Positions 51,071 through 59,930 of a stretch of 64,000 nt of DNA are shown piece by piece. Under the pieces are notes generated by a model that saw only the letters and a program-made list of their open reading frames with translations, was not told the DNA's origin and did not search any database. Every line of letters starts with the position of its first letter. The first letter of the stretch is position 1. Source of the DNA: Nesterenkonia halophila (lineage in GTDB: Bacteria > Actinomycetota > Actinomycetes > Actinomycetales > Micrococcaceae); assembly GCF_009467795.1 (NCBI RefSeq), contig NZ_WIAX01000012.1, positions 244,047 through 308,046 on the forward strand. The letters run 5' to 3'. The position numbers were made by a program, and so were the translations under genes.

Positions 51071-51105
51071 CGCCCCCACTTTACCCCACTTCGCCCCACT
51101 TTCAA
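51071..51105 (-). promoter_or_regulatory. dcw promoter overlapped by three MraZ boxes
   Basis: On the minus strand three units AGTGGGGCGA, AGTGGGGTAA and AGTGGGGGCG follow each other with an exact 10-bp period (51100-51071). They match the TGGGN repeat recognised by MraZ. TTGAAA (51105-51100) and TAAAGT (51083-51078) form a promoter with a 16-bp spacer. The boxes cover the spacer and the -10, so MraZ binding would block the promoter. The leader to mraZ would be about 60 bases. Confidence 0.85.
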
Positions 51106-51444
51106 CCATGATTTGCCACAGATCCGCCGGAACACTCCGCAGCGGCCTGCGGAACAGCCTGCTGACATGGGGATTCTGCAGTGGAGGACCGTGGAGCGCC
51201 GTGGGGAGGACAGTGGAGGGAACTCGGCGGCACGGCAGGGCGCCGCATTGCCGGACCGGTGCCGCGCCGACGGCGGCTGGGGCGCGCCGGTGCCCTGTCG
51301 TGCCGCGCCAGGACACGGATCGCGGGGGCCGCGGCGCGCCGGCGTCCCCGTCCCTTGCGCCGCTCGGAAGCCCCCGGAGGCCGAGGCCGGATCAGGCGGA
51401 GTGGAGGGACGGGGAGGAAGGACGCATGCCCCCCCCGGACACGA
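51106..51444. other. Spacer between the dcw promoter and the DUF3040 terminator
   Basis: I see no supported gene, repeat or RNA in this 339-bp stretch. Open frames on both strands here have the arginine- and proline-rich composition of shadow frames. A run of seven or more C (51429 onward) is the only notable feature. Confidence 0.5.
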
Positions 51445-51448
51445 CGAA

Positions 51449-51487
51449 AGCCCCCGCAGTCGCTGCAGATCAGCGACCGCGAGGGCC
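51449..51487 (-). terminator. Terminator after the DUF3040 gene
   Basis: An imperfect stem of about 16 bp centres on GTCGCTG-ATCTG-CAGCGAC (51459-51477) and ends, on the minus strand, GGGGGCTTTCG. It lies about 50 bp beyond the stop codon and fits an intrinsic terminator. Confidence 0.7.
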
Positions 51488-51534
51488 TGCGGAGAGGTCT
51501 CGGGAGTCGGCGGAGCGGTCCGGAGCGCCGCCGG

Positions 51535-51945
51535 TCACTCCTGGCGCCGGCGCTCCTCCCAGCGCTCCTCGAGTCCGCTCATGAAGCTGCCGGAGGGGCT
51601 CGGCGCCGCCCCGCGCGGTCCGCCGCCTCCGCCGCCCCCGCCGGAGCCGCCGTCGCCGCCCGAGGAGGAGCCGCGGCCGGAGGAGGTGCCGCCGGTGGTG
51701 GCGAAGTACACGCCGCCGCCCATGATCAGGAAGCCGCCGACGCCCACCGGGATCCACTGGTTGTAGATGCCGAGGATCAGCACGACGAGGCCGACCACGG
51801 CCACGAGCAGGCCCAGCACCAGCCGACGCACGTCGACCGTGCCGGTGGGCGCGTCCTGCATGGACGTCGCGAAACCGGGGTCCTCGGTCTGAAGCTGCTC
51901 CTCCAGCTCCTTCAGCATGCGCTGTTCTCTCTCTGAGAGTGCCAT
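51535..51945 (-). CDS. DUF3040 membrane protein
   Basis: This 136-residue protein starts MALSEREQRMLKELEEQL, the conserved amphipathic N-terminal region of the actinobacterial DUF3040 family. Two membrane helices (about 40-60 and 66-86) and a Gly/Ser-rich tail follow. No function is known. It follows AAGGAG and has a likely -10 TAGAAT at 52030-52025. Members of the family often lie near dinB and the mraZ cluster, as here. Confidence 0.9.
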   Translation of the reverse strand: MALSEREQRMLKELEEQLQTEDPGFATSMQDAPTGTVDVRRLVLGLLVAVVGLVVLILGIYNQWIPVGVGGFLIMGGGVYFATTGGTSSGRGSSSGGDGGSGGGGGGGGPRGAAPSPSGSFMSGLEERWEERRRQE

Positions 51946-52024
51946 CGTGGGCTCCTTGCAGTTGCCGGCCGATCTCCCGGGCGCCCTCGGCGCCGTGCCA
52001 AGCAGTCATTCCGCCTGGGTGCTC

Positions 52025-52030
52025 ATTCTA
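52025..52030 (-). promoter_or_regulatory. -10 of the DUF3040 gene
   Basis: TAGAAT lies just beyond the dinB stop and about 80 bases before the DUF3040 start. The -35 region is not recognisable. Confidence 0.4.
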
Positions 52031-52051
52031 CCGCCTGATCGGCGCGCTCAC

Positions 52052-53326
52052 CTAGCCGTGGTCGCGCTCCTCTCCGGGCTCCGTGCCGGGCTCCGTTCCG
52101 GCACCGTCGGGAACCTCGCCCCTGCGCGACGTCGGGCGGCGGAGCAGCGAGGCCGGCGCCACTCCGCCCGGGTAGCGGGCGGCGACGGCGTCCAGCGCCT
52201 CCTCGGCGTCGATCCAGTTGGTCTCGGTCCGGTCGAAGCTCAGCTGCAGACCGGCGTCGCCGCCGCTGAGCGCCTCGGCGCGCAGCCCGATCAGCCGCAC
52301 CGGCTGGGCCAGCGCGCCGAGCCCGTCCAGCAGGCCCGCCGCCTGCCGGTGGAGCACCAGCGCCGACTGCGTGCTGTGACGCAGCGTGACGCTGCGGGTC
52401 AGCGTCTCGAAGTCCCGATAGCGCAGCTTGAGGCCGACCCGGCCGGCGGCATGCCCGCCGGCGCGCAGCCGGGAGGCGACCCGGTGGCTGAGCCGGAGCA
52501 GCTCGGCCAGCAGCTCCTGGCGGGAGTCGACGTCCTCGGCGAAGGTCTCCTCGGCACCGAGGCTCTTCTCCTCGCGGGAGGTCTGCACGCCGCGGTCGTC
52601 CTCGCCGCGGGCGAGGGCATGCAGCTGGTCGCCGATCGCGCCGAAGCGGGCGTGCAGCATCTCCGCCGGCGTCTCGGCGAGCTGCTCGACAGTGGTGATG
52701 CCGAGGCGCTCCAGCGCCTCCGCGGTCTTCGCCCCCACGCCCCAGAGCGCCCGCACCGGCAGGCTGTGCAGGAACGCGAGCCGACGGCGCGGCGGGACCA
52801 GCAGCAGGCCGTCGGGCTTGGCCCGGGTCGAGGCGATCTTCGCGATGAACTTCCGGTCGGCGATGCCCACGCTGCACGGCAGGCCGAAGCGCGCCCGGGT
52901 CTCGGCCCGGAGGTGCCGGCCGATCTCCTCGGGGTCGCCGAGCCGGCGCCGTGCGCCGGTGATGTCCAGGAATGCCTCGTCGACGCTGAGCTGCTCGACG
53001 GCGTCGGTCACCTCGCCGAAGAACGCCATGATCGACGCCGAGATCTCGCGATAGCGTCCCTGGTGCGGCGGCAGCACCAGCGCCTCCGGACTGAGTCGCC
53101 GAGCCCGGGCCAGCGGCATGGCCGAGCGGACGCCGTCGGCGCGCGCCTCGTAGGAGGCCGAGAGCACCACTGAGCGGCCGCTCTCCTGGGCGACGATCAG
53201 CTTGCGCCCGCGCAGCTCCGGACGCTCGAGCAGCTCGACCTCGACGAAGTAGGCGTCCATGTCGACATGAGCGATCACCCGTCCCGGCTCCCCGCCGCCC
53301 GACGGCGCCCCTGTGCTGCCTGCCAT
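52052..53326 (-). CDS. dinB: DNA polymerase IV
   Basis: This Y-family polymerase copies across damaged DNA. The 424-residue protein has IAHVDMDAYFVEVE with catalytic Asp22, SVDEAFLDI with Asp116/Glu117, the helix-hairpin-helix WGVGAKTAEALERLGI, the little-finger domain and QLSFD, a variant of the clamp-binding motif. I chose ATG 53326 since TATCGT stands seven bases before it, as in leaderless genes. A GTG at 53356 is less likely. No LexA-type operator was seen, so control by the SOS response is not supported here. Confidence 0.95.
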   Translation of the reverse strand: MAGSTGAPSGGGEPGRVIAHVDMDAYFVEVELLERPELRGRKLIVAQESGRSVVLSASYEARADGVRSAMPLARARRLSPEALVLPPHQGRYREISASIMAFFGEVTDAVEQLSVDEAFLDITGARRRLGDPEEIGRHLRAETRARFGLPCSVGIADRKFIAKIASTRAKPDGLLLVPPRRRLAFLHSLPVRALWGVGAKTAEALERLGITTVEQLAETPAEMLHARFGAIGDQLHALARGEDDRGVQTSREEKSLGAEETFAEDVDSRQELLAELLRLSHRVASRLRAGGHAAGRVGLKLRYRDFETLTRSVTLRHSTQSALVLHRQAAGLLDGLGALAQPVRLIGLRAEALSGGDAGLQLSFDRTETNWIDAEEALDAVAARYPGGVAPASLLRRPTSRRGEVPDGAGTEPGTEPGEERDHG

Positions 53327-53339
53327 GGGGGCCACGATA
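53327..53339 (-). promoter_or_regulatory. Leaderless-type -10 before dinB
   Basis: TATCGT (53339-53334) is followed by seven bases and the dinB ATG. There is no ribosome site. The same arrangement is seen at def, pknL, aroG and the esterase gene. Confidence 0.45.
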
Positions 53340-53375
53340 CCGGCCGGCGGGGACACGGCCGACGGCGCCCTCGAC

Positions 53376-53381
53376 TAGGCT
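53376..53381 (+). promoter_or_regulatory. Candidate -10 of the polyprenyl synthase gene
   Basis: TAGGCT lies 32 bases before the ATG, which itself has an AGGAGG ribosome site. It is diverging from the dinB promoter 37 bp away. No clear -35 is seen. Confidence 0.35.
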
Positions 53382-53413
53382 GGGTGCGGCCGTCGACGCA
53401 CAGGAGGAGCAGC

Positions 53414-54592
53414 ATGACCAGCCCCGATCCCGGGACCCCCGCGGCGCGGACCGGGCCCCCGGACGGCGCCGCATCCGCCGATGCGGCCCAGCGCCGCCAG
53501 ATCGCCCGGGTCTCGGAGGCCTGCGCGACGTTCCTGGCCGCCCGCGCCGAGGAGGTCGACGACGTCTCCCCCGCCGGCGCCCCGCTGGTCGAGGCGCTGA
53601 CCGAGCTCACCCGCGGCGGGAAGAAGATGCGCGCCGTGCTGGCCTGGATCGGCTGGCGGGCCGCCGGCGGCTCCCCCGACGCCGTGGCGCCGGTGCGGCT
53701 CGGCGCCGCGCTGGAGCTCTTCCAGGCGGCGGCGCTGATCCACGACGACGTCATCGATCGCTCCGACACCCGGCGCGGGGCGCCCAGCGCGCACCGCCGG
53801 TTCGAGCAGCTGCACCGCGGCGCCGCCCATCGCGGCGAGGCCGGGCACTTCGGCGTCAGCGCCGCCGTCCTCGCCGGCGACCTGGCCCTCTCCTGGGCCG
53901 GCCAGGCCTTCGGCGAGGCGCAGGACGCCGCCGCGGCCGAGCGGACCGGCGCGGAGGCCGACGACGCCGGGCGCGAGGCCCGGCTGCGGTTCCACCGGAT
54001 GCACACCGAGGTCATCGCCGGTCAGTACCTGGACGTCCTCGACGAGGTCCGCGCCCCCGCCGCCTCCGCGAGCGAGGCCCTCGACCGGGCCCGCCGGGTG
54101 CTGCGCCACAAATCGGCCCGCTACTCGACCGAGCATCCGCTGGTCCTCGGCGCGGCCCTGGCCGGAGCACCCGCCGCACTGCGCGAGTCGCTGGCCGCGG
54201 CCGCGCTGCCGACCGGCGAGGCCTTCCAGCTGCGCGACGACCTGCTCGGCGTCTTCGGCGACCCGGAGACCACCGGGAAACCGGTGGGCGACGACCTGCG
54301 CGAGGGCAAGCGCACCGAGCTCATCGCCCACGGGCTCTTCGGCGCCTCCGAACAGCAGGCGCGCGAGCTGGAGGCGATGCTCGGCGAGCCCCGGCTGACG
54401 GCCGCCGAGGTCGAGCGCGCCCGCGAGATCCTCCTCGGCGCCGGCGCGGTGGAGGCGGTGGAGGCCTCGATCGCCGAGCTGGTCGCCGCCGCCCGGACAG
54501 GCACCGAGCAGCTGCCCTCGCTCGGCGCGGCCGACGACGTCGTCGCCGACCTCCAGGCGGTCGCCGACCGGCTCGTCCGGCGCAGCCGCTGA
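53414..54592 (+). CDS. Polyprenyl diphosphate synthase
   Basis: This E-type isoprenyl synthase elongates allylic diphosphates with isopentenyl diphosphate, giving quinone or carotenoid side-chain precursors. The 392-residue protein has GGKKMRAVL, the first aspartate-rich motif DDVID followed by RSDTRRGAPSAH, and the second motif DDLLGVFGD, with KRTEL after it. The chain length cannot be decided by eye; geranylgeranyl or a longer product is possible. It starts after CAGGAGG. The neighbours pknL and aroG are arranged as in mycobacteria next to idsA2. Confidence 0.92.
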   Translation: MTSPDPGTPAARTGPPDGAASADAAQRRQIARVSEACATFLAARAEEVDDVSPAGAPLVEALTELTRGGKKMRAVLAWIGWRAAGGSPDAVAPVRLGAALELFQAAALIHDDVIDRSDTRRGAPSAHRRFEQLHRGAAHRGEAGHFGVSAAVLAGDLALSWAGQAFGEAQDAAAAERTGAEADDAGREARLRFHRMHTEVIAGQYLDVLDEVRAPAASASEALDRARRVLRHKSARYSTEHPLVLGAALAGAPAALRESLAAAALPTGEAFQLRDDLLGVFGDPETTGKPVGDDLREGKRTELIAHGLFGASEQQARELEAMLGEPRLTAAEVERAREILLGAGAVEAVEASIAELVAAARTGTEQLPSLGAADDVVADLQAVADRLVRRSR

Positions 54593-54632
54593 CCACGAGG
54601 GGCGCCTGCGGCTCACGTCCGGACAGGTTCGC

Positions 54633-54645
54633 TACCCTGGTCGGC
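54633..54645 (+). promoter_or_regulatory. Leaderless-type -10 before the kinase gene
   Basis: TACCCT (54633-54638) is followed by seven bases and the GTG start. No ribosome site is present. Confidence 0.5.
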
Positions 54646-56454
54646 GTGAGCACCGAACACTCCGACCCCTGGATCGGGGCGACCATCGACGGCCGCTACG
54701 CCGTCCGCGACCGCGTGGCGCGCGGCGGCATGTCCACGGTCTACCTGGCCCATGACACCCGCCTGGAGCGCGACGTCGCGCTGAAGGTGCTCTTCCCGCA
54801 TATGGCCGAGGACCGCAAAGTCGTCGACCGCTTCGAGCAGGAGGCGCGCAACGCCGCGCTGATCTCGCACGACAACGTCGTGCGGATCCTCGACCAGGGG
54901 CAGACGCGCGAGACCGCCTATCTGGTCATGGAGCATGTGCCCGGCGCGACGCTGCGCACCCTGCTCAAGCGCGGACCGATGACGCCGCGGCTGGCGCTGA
55001 CCTACGCCGAGGCCGTCCTGCAGGGTCTGGCCGCCGCCCACCGGGCCGGGCTGGTCCACCGCGACATCAAGCCGGAGAACGTGCTGGTCTCGCGCGACGG
55101 ACGCATCAAGCTCGCCGACTTCGGCCTCGCCCGCGCGGCGACGCACCATTCGGGGACCAGCACGCTGATGGGCACCGTCGCCTACATCTCCCCGGAGCTG
55201 CTCTCCGGCGAGGGCGCCGACGAGCGTGCCGACATCTATGCCGTCGGCATCCTGCTCTACGAGATGCTCACCGGCGTCCAGCCCTACGTCGGCGAGTCCC
55301 CGGTGCGCGTGGCCTTCCAACACGTCAATTCGGTGGTGCCGCCGCCCTCGGAGACGGTGCCGGGGCTGGCCGCCGCCCTCGACGAGCTGGTCCGCGCCGC
55401 GACGCGTCCACGCGCGGCGGACCGTCCGGCCGACGCCGACGCGCTGCTGGAGCTGATGCACCGTCTCGCCGCCGACCTCGACGACGACCAGCTCGACAGC
55501 GCGCCCTCCCCCGCGCCGGCCGTCCCCGCGGCCGGCGGAGCCGCGGGCGCCGGAGGCGCCGGCACGCCGCAGGAAGCCGGCAGCCCCGATCCGGACGGGG
55601 CGGAGGAGACCGTCGCCGAAGGCCCCGCCGACGCCGCCGCGACGGCGACGCGTCGCGCGCCCGCCGGTGCCGCGGCAGACCTCGACGCGACCACAGTGCT
55701 GGGCACCGGCGAGGACTTCCCCACCACGCAGGACGCCGCGGCCTGGGACGACGACGTCGCCGCCGCGCTGCAGACCGCCCGGTCCGGCGCCGACGACGAC
55801 GCCGAGGAGGACCGGCAGACTGTCGCCGAGGTCCCCACCGACGCCTTCCGGGCCGATCCCGACGCGCTCGCCGCCGCCTCGACGCCCGCGGAGGCCGCCG
55901 AGAGCGAGGCGCAGCCCACGGAGGCCCTCGCGGTCTCCCGGCCGGCGGCCGCTCCGGAGCGGCATCACGACGAGCCGTTCGCCGCCGCCGTCTCCCCCGA
56001 TGCGGCGCGGGGACCGCACCGTCCCGGCCAGGGAGCGCCGGAGCCCGCCCAGGACACCGGCGAGTTCTCCGCGCAGGGCGCCTCGCCGCGCCGCGGACCG
56101 CGGCGTCGCTCCGGAGCCGGCCCGCTGGGTCCGTGGGGCGACCGCGTCGCGGAGCGGCTCCGCCGTCGCGACCCGCACGCCGTCGAGCGCCGGGAGCGGC
56201 AGCGTCCGACGGTCGCGCTGGCGCGGCCCACGGCCACGCGCCGCTGGCTCATGGTGGCGCTGCTGCTCATCGGCACGGCGCTGCTGATCCTGCTCGCCTG
56301 GCACCTCGGGCTCAGCCCGGGGATCGTGCCGAGTCTGGGCGACGAGGCCGGCCCGCCGTCGAGTCCGGCCGCCGTCGCCGGCACGACAGACGCCTCCGCG
56401 GCGAGCCTCGTCGGGAGGCTCGCCGCGGAGGCGTCGGGAGTCGTCGGAGCCTGA
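54646..56454 (+). CDS. PknL-type serine/threonine protein kinase
   Basis: This is a Hanks-type membrane kinase. The kinase domain (about 17-275) has a glycine loop VARGGMSTVY, ATP lysine Lys47, the catalytic HRDIKPENV with Asp140, DFG at 158-160, and activation loop GTSTLMGTVAYISPE. A juxtamembrane linker of nearly 250 disordered residues comes next. One helix at about 531-550 is followed by only about 50 outside residues and no PASTA repeats. Order with polyprenyl synthase and aroG matches mycobacterial PknL, but at 602 residues it is much longer than that protein (399) because of the linker. The 3' end of the gene forms a 21-bp hairpin. Confidence 0.93.
   Translation: MSTEHSDPWIGATIDGRYAVRDRVARGGMSTVYLAHDTRLERDVALKVLFPHMAEDRKVVDRFEQEARNAALISHDNVVRILDQGQTRETAYLVMEHVPGATLRTLLKRGPMTPRLALTYAEAVLQGLAAAHRAGLVHRDIKPENVLVSRDGRIKLADFGLARAATHHSGTSTLMGTVAYISPELLSGEGADERADIYAVGILLYEMLTGVQPYVGESPVRVAFQHVNSVVPPPSETVPGLAAALDELVRAATRPRAADRPADADALLELMHRLAADLDDDQLDSAPSPAPAVPAAGGAAGAGGAGTPQEAGSPDPDGAEETVAEGPADAAATATRRAPAGAAADLDATTVLGTGEDFPTTQDAAAWDDDVAAALQTARSGADDDAEEDRQTVAEVPTDAFRADPDALAAASTPAEAAESEAQPTEALAVSRPAAAPERHHDEPFAAAVSPDAARGPHRPGQGAPEPAQDTGEFSAQGASPRRGPRRRSGAGPLGPWGDRVAERLRRRDPHAVERRERQRPTVALARPTATRRWLMVALLLIGTALLILLAWHLGLSPGIVPSLGDEAGPPSSPAAVAGTTDASAASLVGRLAAEASGVVGA
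56389..56435. terminator. 21-bp hairpin inside the 3' end of the kinase gene
   Basis: A perfect 21-bp inverted repeat (56389-56409 with 56415-56435, loop GTCGG) lies within the last codons of the kinase gene, 35 bp before the stop codon of the convergent aroG. It has no T-run. Its stability and its place between convergent genes suggest a bidirectional terminator or mRNA-end stabiliser that has become part of the coding region. Confidence 0.6.
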
Positions 56455-56469
56455 CGGGGCCCGGGATCC

Positions 56470-57873
56470 TCAGCGGCGGCTGAGCGCCTCGGCCACCAGG
56501 AAGGCCATCTCCAGCGACTGCTTGTGGTTCAGCCGCGGGTCGACCAGCGACTCGTAGCGGCCGTCGAAGGCGGACTCGTCGATGACGTCCGAGCCGCCCA
56601 GGCACTCGGCGACGTCGTCGCCGGTCATCTCCACATGCAGCCCGCCCGGGTAGGTGCCCAGCGCCCGATGGACCTCGAAGAAGCCGCGGACCTCGTCCAT
56701 GATGTCGTCGAAGCGCCGGGTCTTGTAGCCGTTCTTCGCAGTGATGGTGTTGCCGTGCATGGGGTCGGTGACCCAGACGACCTGGGCGCCGGAGTCGCGG
56801 ACTGCTTCGACCAGCGGCGGCAGCTTCTCGCGGATGTTGGCCGCGCCCATGCGCGTGATGAAGGTCAGTCGGCCCGGTTCGCGGTGCGGGTCCAGCTTCT
56901 CGATCAGCGCCAGCGCCTCCTCCGGCGTGGTCTTCGGCCCCAGCTTCACGCCGATGGGGTTGTGCACCCGGGAGAGGTAGTCGATGTGGGCGCCGTCGAG
57001 GTCCCGCGTCCGTTCGCCGGCCCAGAGGAAGTGCCCCGAGGTGATGTACGGCTCGCCGGTGCGCGAGTCGATGCGGGTCAGCGCACGCTCGTAGTCGAGC
57101 AGCAGCGCCTCGTGGGCGGCGTAGAACTCCGTGCGCTTCAGCCCCTCGAACTCCACGCCGCAGGCTTCCATGAAGCGCACGGCCCGGTCGATCTCGCCGG
57201 CGATCTGCTCGTATCGCGCGTGGGCGGGGTTCTCCATGAAGCCCTTGTTCCACTGCTGGACCGCCCGCAGGTCGGCGAAACCGCCCTCGGTGAAGGCGCG
57301 GACCAGGTTCAGCGTGGACGCCGAGGTGTTGTAGGCCTTTACCATGCGGCGCGGGTCCGGCTCGCGGGACTCCCGGGTGAAGTCGAAGCCGTTGACGATC
57401 TCGCCGCGGAAGCTGGGCAGGGTGACGTCGTCGCGGGTCTCCTCGTCCGAGGAGCGCGGCTTGGCGAACTGGCCGGCCATCCGACCCATCTTCACCACCG
57501 GCAGCGAGGCGCCGTAGGTCAGCACCGCGGCCATCTGCAGCAGCGTCTTGACCCGGGCGCTGATCTTGTCGGCGGTGGCGCCGTCGAAGCTCTCGGCGCA
57601 GTCGCCGCCCTGCAGCAGGAAGGCCTCCCCCTGGGCCACGCGGGCCAGCCGGCGCTTGAGGTTGTCCACCTCGCCGGCGAAGACCAGCGGCGGATTCGCC
57701 GAGAGCTCCGCCACCGAGGCCTCGAACTCCGGGTGGGAGTGCCAGGTGGGCTGCTGGCTCAGCGGCAGGCGGCGCCACTCGTCGAGCCCGGGATAATCCG
57801 CGGCACCGGTGTGCAGGATCTCTCCGGGCGCGGTCAACGGGGTCTCGGCGGGGTTCTCAGGCGTTGCAGTCAC
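56470..57873 (-). CDS. aroG: DAHP synthase, class II
   Basis: This enzyme condenses phosphoenolpyruvate and erythrose 4-phosphate, the first shikimate-pathway step and so the supply of chorismate to TrpE. The 467-residue protein is the plant-like class II form, with LLQGGDCAESF, KMGRMAGQFAKPRS, FLWAGERTRDLDGAH, GVKLGPKT, WVTDPMHGNT and GLHVEMTGDDV. It starts at GTG with TAGTCT six bases upstream and no ribosome site, so a leaderless message is likely. It is convergent with the kinase gene, as in mycobacteria. Confidence 0.97.
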   Translation of the reverse strand: MTATPENPAETPLTAPGEILHTGAADYPGLDEWRRLPLSQQPTWHSHPEFEASVAELSANPPLVFAGEVDNLKRRLARVAQGEAFLLQGGDCAESFDGATADKISARVKTLLQMAAVLTYGASLPVVKMGRMAGQFAKPRSSDEETRDDVTLPSFRGEIVNGFDFTRESREPDPRRMVKAYNTSASTLNLVRAFTEGGFADLRAVQQWNKGFMENPAHARYEQIAGEIDRAVRFMEACGVEFEGLKRTEFYAAHEALLLDYERALTRIDSRTGEPYITSGHFLWAGERTRDLDGAHIDYLSRVHNPIGVKLGPKTTPEEALALIEKLDPHREPGRLTFITRMGAANIREKLPPLVEAVRDSGAQVVWVTDPMHGNTITAKNGYKTRRFDDIMDEVRGFFEVHRALGTYPGGLHVEMTGDDVAECLGGSDVIDESAFDGRYESLVDPRLNHKQSLEMAFLVAEALSRR

Positions 57874-57885
57874 GGCACCAGACTA
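57874..57885 (-). promoter_or_regulatory. Leaderless-type -10 before aroG
   Basis: TAGTCT (57885-57880) is followed by six bases and the aroG GTG. There is no Shine-Dalgarno sequence between them. Confidence 0.5.
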
Positions 57886-57953
57886 CGGGGCGGCGCCGAG
57901 GCTGACCAATGGTGCCGCAGGACCGTCCGGCATCTGGACGGCGTGCCGTAGGC

Positions 57954-59804
57954 TCAGCCGGCCGATCCCTCCGGGGCGGGCCCTGCGTCGCGGTTCTGCT
58001 TCGCCTCGGCGTAGAGCGCCTCGACCTCCTCGGCGCAGTCCTCCATGACCACCGGCCGGCGCAGCTTCATCGACGGTGTCAGGTGCCCCGTCTCGACGGT
58101 GAAGTCCTGCCCCAGCACCCGGAAGGCCCGGATCGACTCGGCCTTCGAGACGCCCTCGTTGGCCCGGTCCACCGCGTCCTGGGCGGCCTGCCGGACTGTG
58201 TCGAGGCCGGCGGCCTCGGCCGCCGGGATCTGCGGATCCAGGCCGTGGCGCTCCAGGAATCCGGGCAGGGCCTCCTCGTCCAGCGTGAGCAGCGCGGCGA
58301 CGAAGGGGCGGGCGTCGCCGACCACCACGGCCTGGCTGATCAGCGCGTCGGAGCGCAGCGCATCCTCCAGCGGCGCCGGCGAGACGTTCTTGCCGCCGGC
58401 GGTCACCAGGATCTCCTTCTTCCGCCCGGTGATCACCAGGCAGCCGTGCTCGTCCAGATGCCCCAGATCGCCGGTGCGGAACCAGCCGTCGTCGGTGAAG
58501 GCCTCGGCGTCCAGGTCCGGCCGGCCGTGGTAGCCGTGGAAGACGCAGACGCCCCGCCCGAGGACCTCGCCGTCGTCGGCGATCCGCACCCCACAGCCGG
58601 GCAGCGGCGGGCCGACGGTGCCGATGCGCAGGTCGTCGGGAACGTTGACCGTCAGCGGGGCGGTGGTCTCGGTGAGGCCGTAGCCCTCCAGGATGGAGAG
58701 CCCGATGCCGTGGAAGAAATGCCCCAGCCGCTCGCCCAGCGGGCTGCCGCCGGAGACCGCGTGGGTGACGCGGCCGCCCATGCGGCGGCGCAGCTTGGAG
58801 TAGACCAGCGCGGAGAACAGCCGGTGCTTGACGGTGAGGGCCAGCGGGACGCGGCCGGCCTGCCGCGCCCGCGACCAGTCGACCGCAGTCTGGGCGGCCT
58901 TCTCGAAGATCTCCCCCTTGCCCTCGTCCTGGGCCTTGGTCAGGGCACCGTTGTAGATCTTCTCGAAGAGCCGGGGCACCGCCAGCAGGAACGTCGGGCG
59001 GAAGGTCCCCAGGTCCTCGACCAACTGCTTGATGTCGGCGGTGTGGCCGACCGTCGCGCCCGAGGCGACCGCCAGCACGGAGATGAACCGCGCGAAGACG
59101 TGCGCCAGCGGGATGAACATCACCGTCGACTTCTCCGGGTTGATCACGTCGCCGAGCCGATGCATGGCCTCCAGCGAGAGCTCGGCGAAGTTGCCGTGGC
59201 TGAGCACGCAGCCCTTCGGCCGACCAGTCGTCCCGGAGGTGTAGATCACCGTGGCGGTGTCGGCCAGCCCGGCCCGCGAGCGCCGCTCCTCCACGACGTC
59301 GGCGGTGACACTCTGCCCGTCGGCGCGCAGCGCCTCCAGGTGCCCGGCGTCGATGCTCAGCACCTCACGCACCCCGGCGAGCTTCTCCTGCTCGACGGCA
59401 CGGTCGACGACGCCGGCGTGGGTCTCGCCCTCGACGAGCACCAGCGAGACGGCGGCGTCCTGGACGATCCAGGCCACCTGGGCCGGCGAGGAGGTCTCGT
59501 AGATCGGGACGGTCACCGCCCCGGCGTACCAGATGGCGAAGTCCAACAGCGTCCACTCGTAGCGGGTCGACGACATGATCGCCACCGAGTCGCCGGGCTC
59601 CACACCGCGGGCGATGAGCCCGGCGGCCAGGGCGGCGACGTCGTCGCGGAACGCGCGCGCCGAGATCTCGGTCCATTCACCCGGAGTCACCTGCCGGGCG
59701 AAGAGGCTGTTGTCGGGGTCGCGGGCGACCTGGCGCTCCAGCAGATCCGTGATGTTCAGGTCTGCGGGTGCGGCGGTCCGGGACGGGACGACGTGTTCCT
59801 TCAC
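57954..59804 (-). CDS. Long-chain fatty-acid-CoA ligase
   Basis: This AMP-binding enzyme activates fatty acids as acyl-adenylates and acyl-CoA. The 616-residue protein has the P-loop IYTSGTTGRPKG, FIPLAHVFAR, GYGLTETTAP, GWFRTGDLGHLD and ITGRKKEILVTAGGKNVSP. It belongs by layout to the FadD15-type long-chain synthetases of actinobacteria. It starts at GTG after AGGAG. The aroG promoter lies 80 bp beyond its stop. The acyl length preference cannot be read from sequence. Confidence 0.94.
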   Translation of the reverse strand: MKEHVVPSRTAAPADLNITDLLERQVARDPDNSLFARQVTPGEWTEISARAFRDDVAALAAGLIARGVEPGDSVAIMSSTRYEWTLLDFAIWYAGAVTVPIYETSSPAQVAWIVQDAAVSLVLVEGETHAGVVDRAVEQEKLAGVREVLSIDAGHLEALRADGQSVTADVVEERRSRAGLADTATVIYTSGTTGRPKGCVLSHGNFAELSLEAMHRLGDVINPEKSTVMFIPLAHVFARFISVLAVASGATVGHTADIKQLVEDLGTFRPTFLLAVPRLFEKIYNGALTKAQDEGKGEIFEKAAQTAVDWSRARQAGRVPLALTVKHRLFSALVYSKLRRRMGGRVTHAVSGGSPLGERLGHFFHGIGLSILEGYGLTETTAPLTVNVPDDLRIGTVGPPLPGCGVRIADDGEVLGRGVCVFHGYHGRPDLDAEAFTDDGWFRTGDLGHLDEHGCLVITGRKKEILVTAGGKNVSPAPLEDALRSDALISQAVVVGDARPFVAALLTLDEEALPGFLERHGLDPQIPAAEAAGLDTVRQAAQDAVDRANEGVSKAESIRAFRVLGQDFTVETGHLTPSMKLRRPVVMEDCAEEVEALYAEAKQNRDAGPAPEGSAG

Positions 59805-59930
59805 AGCGCGACTCCTCTGTCGGATGCTCGGTCGGACGACCCGCGGGCGAGGCGGGCCCCTGTGCTCTGCCTCACATGGTCTACTCCACAGTAATGTCCC
59901 CCGGTCATGCTGTCCACGCGGGCCGTCGAC

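Noticed and set aside
51106..51444. Extension of mraZ to 51316 and other frames in this spacer
   Set aside because: The longer frame runs through the promoter and MraZ boxes; family length is matched exactly by the GTG at 51010.
53200..53420. SOS operator before dinB
   Set aside because: I looked for a GAAC/GTTC-type palindrome near the dinB start and found none.
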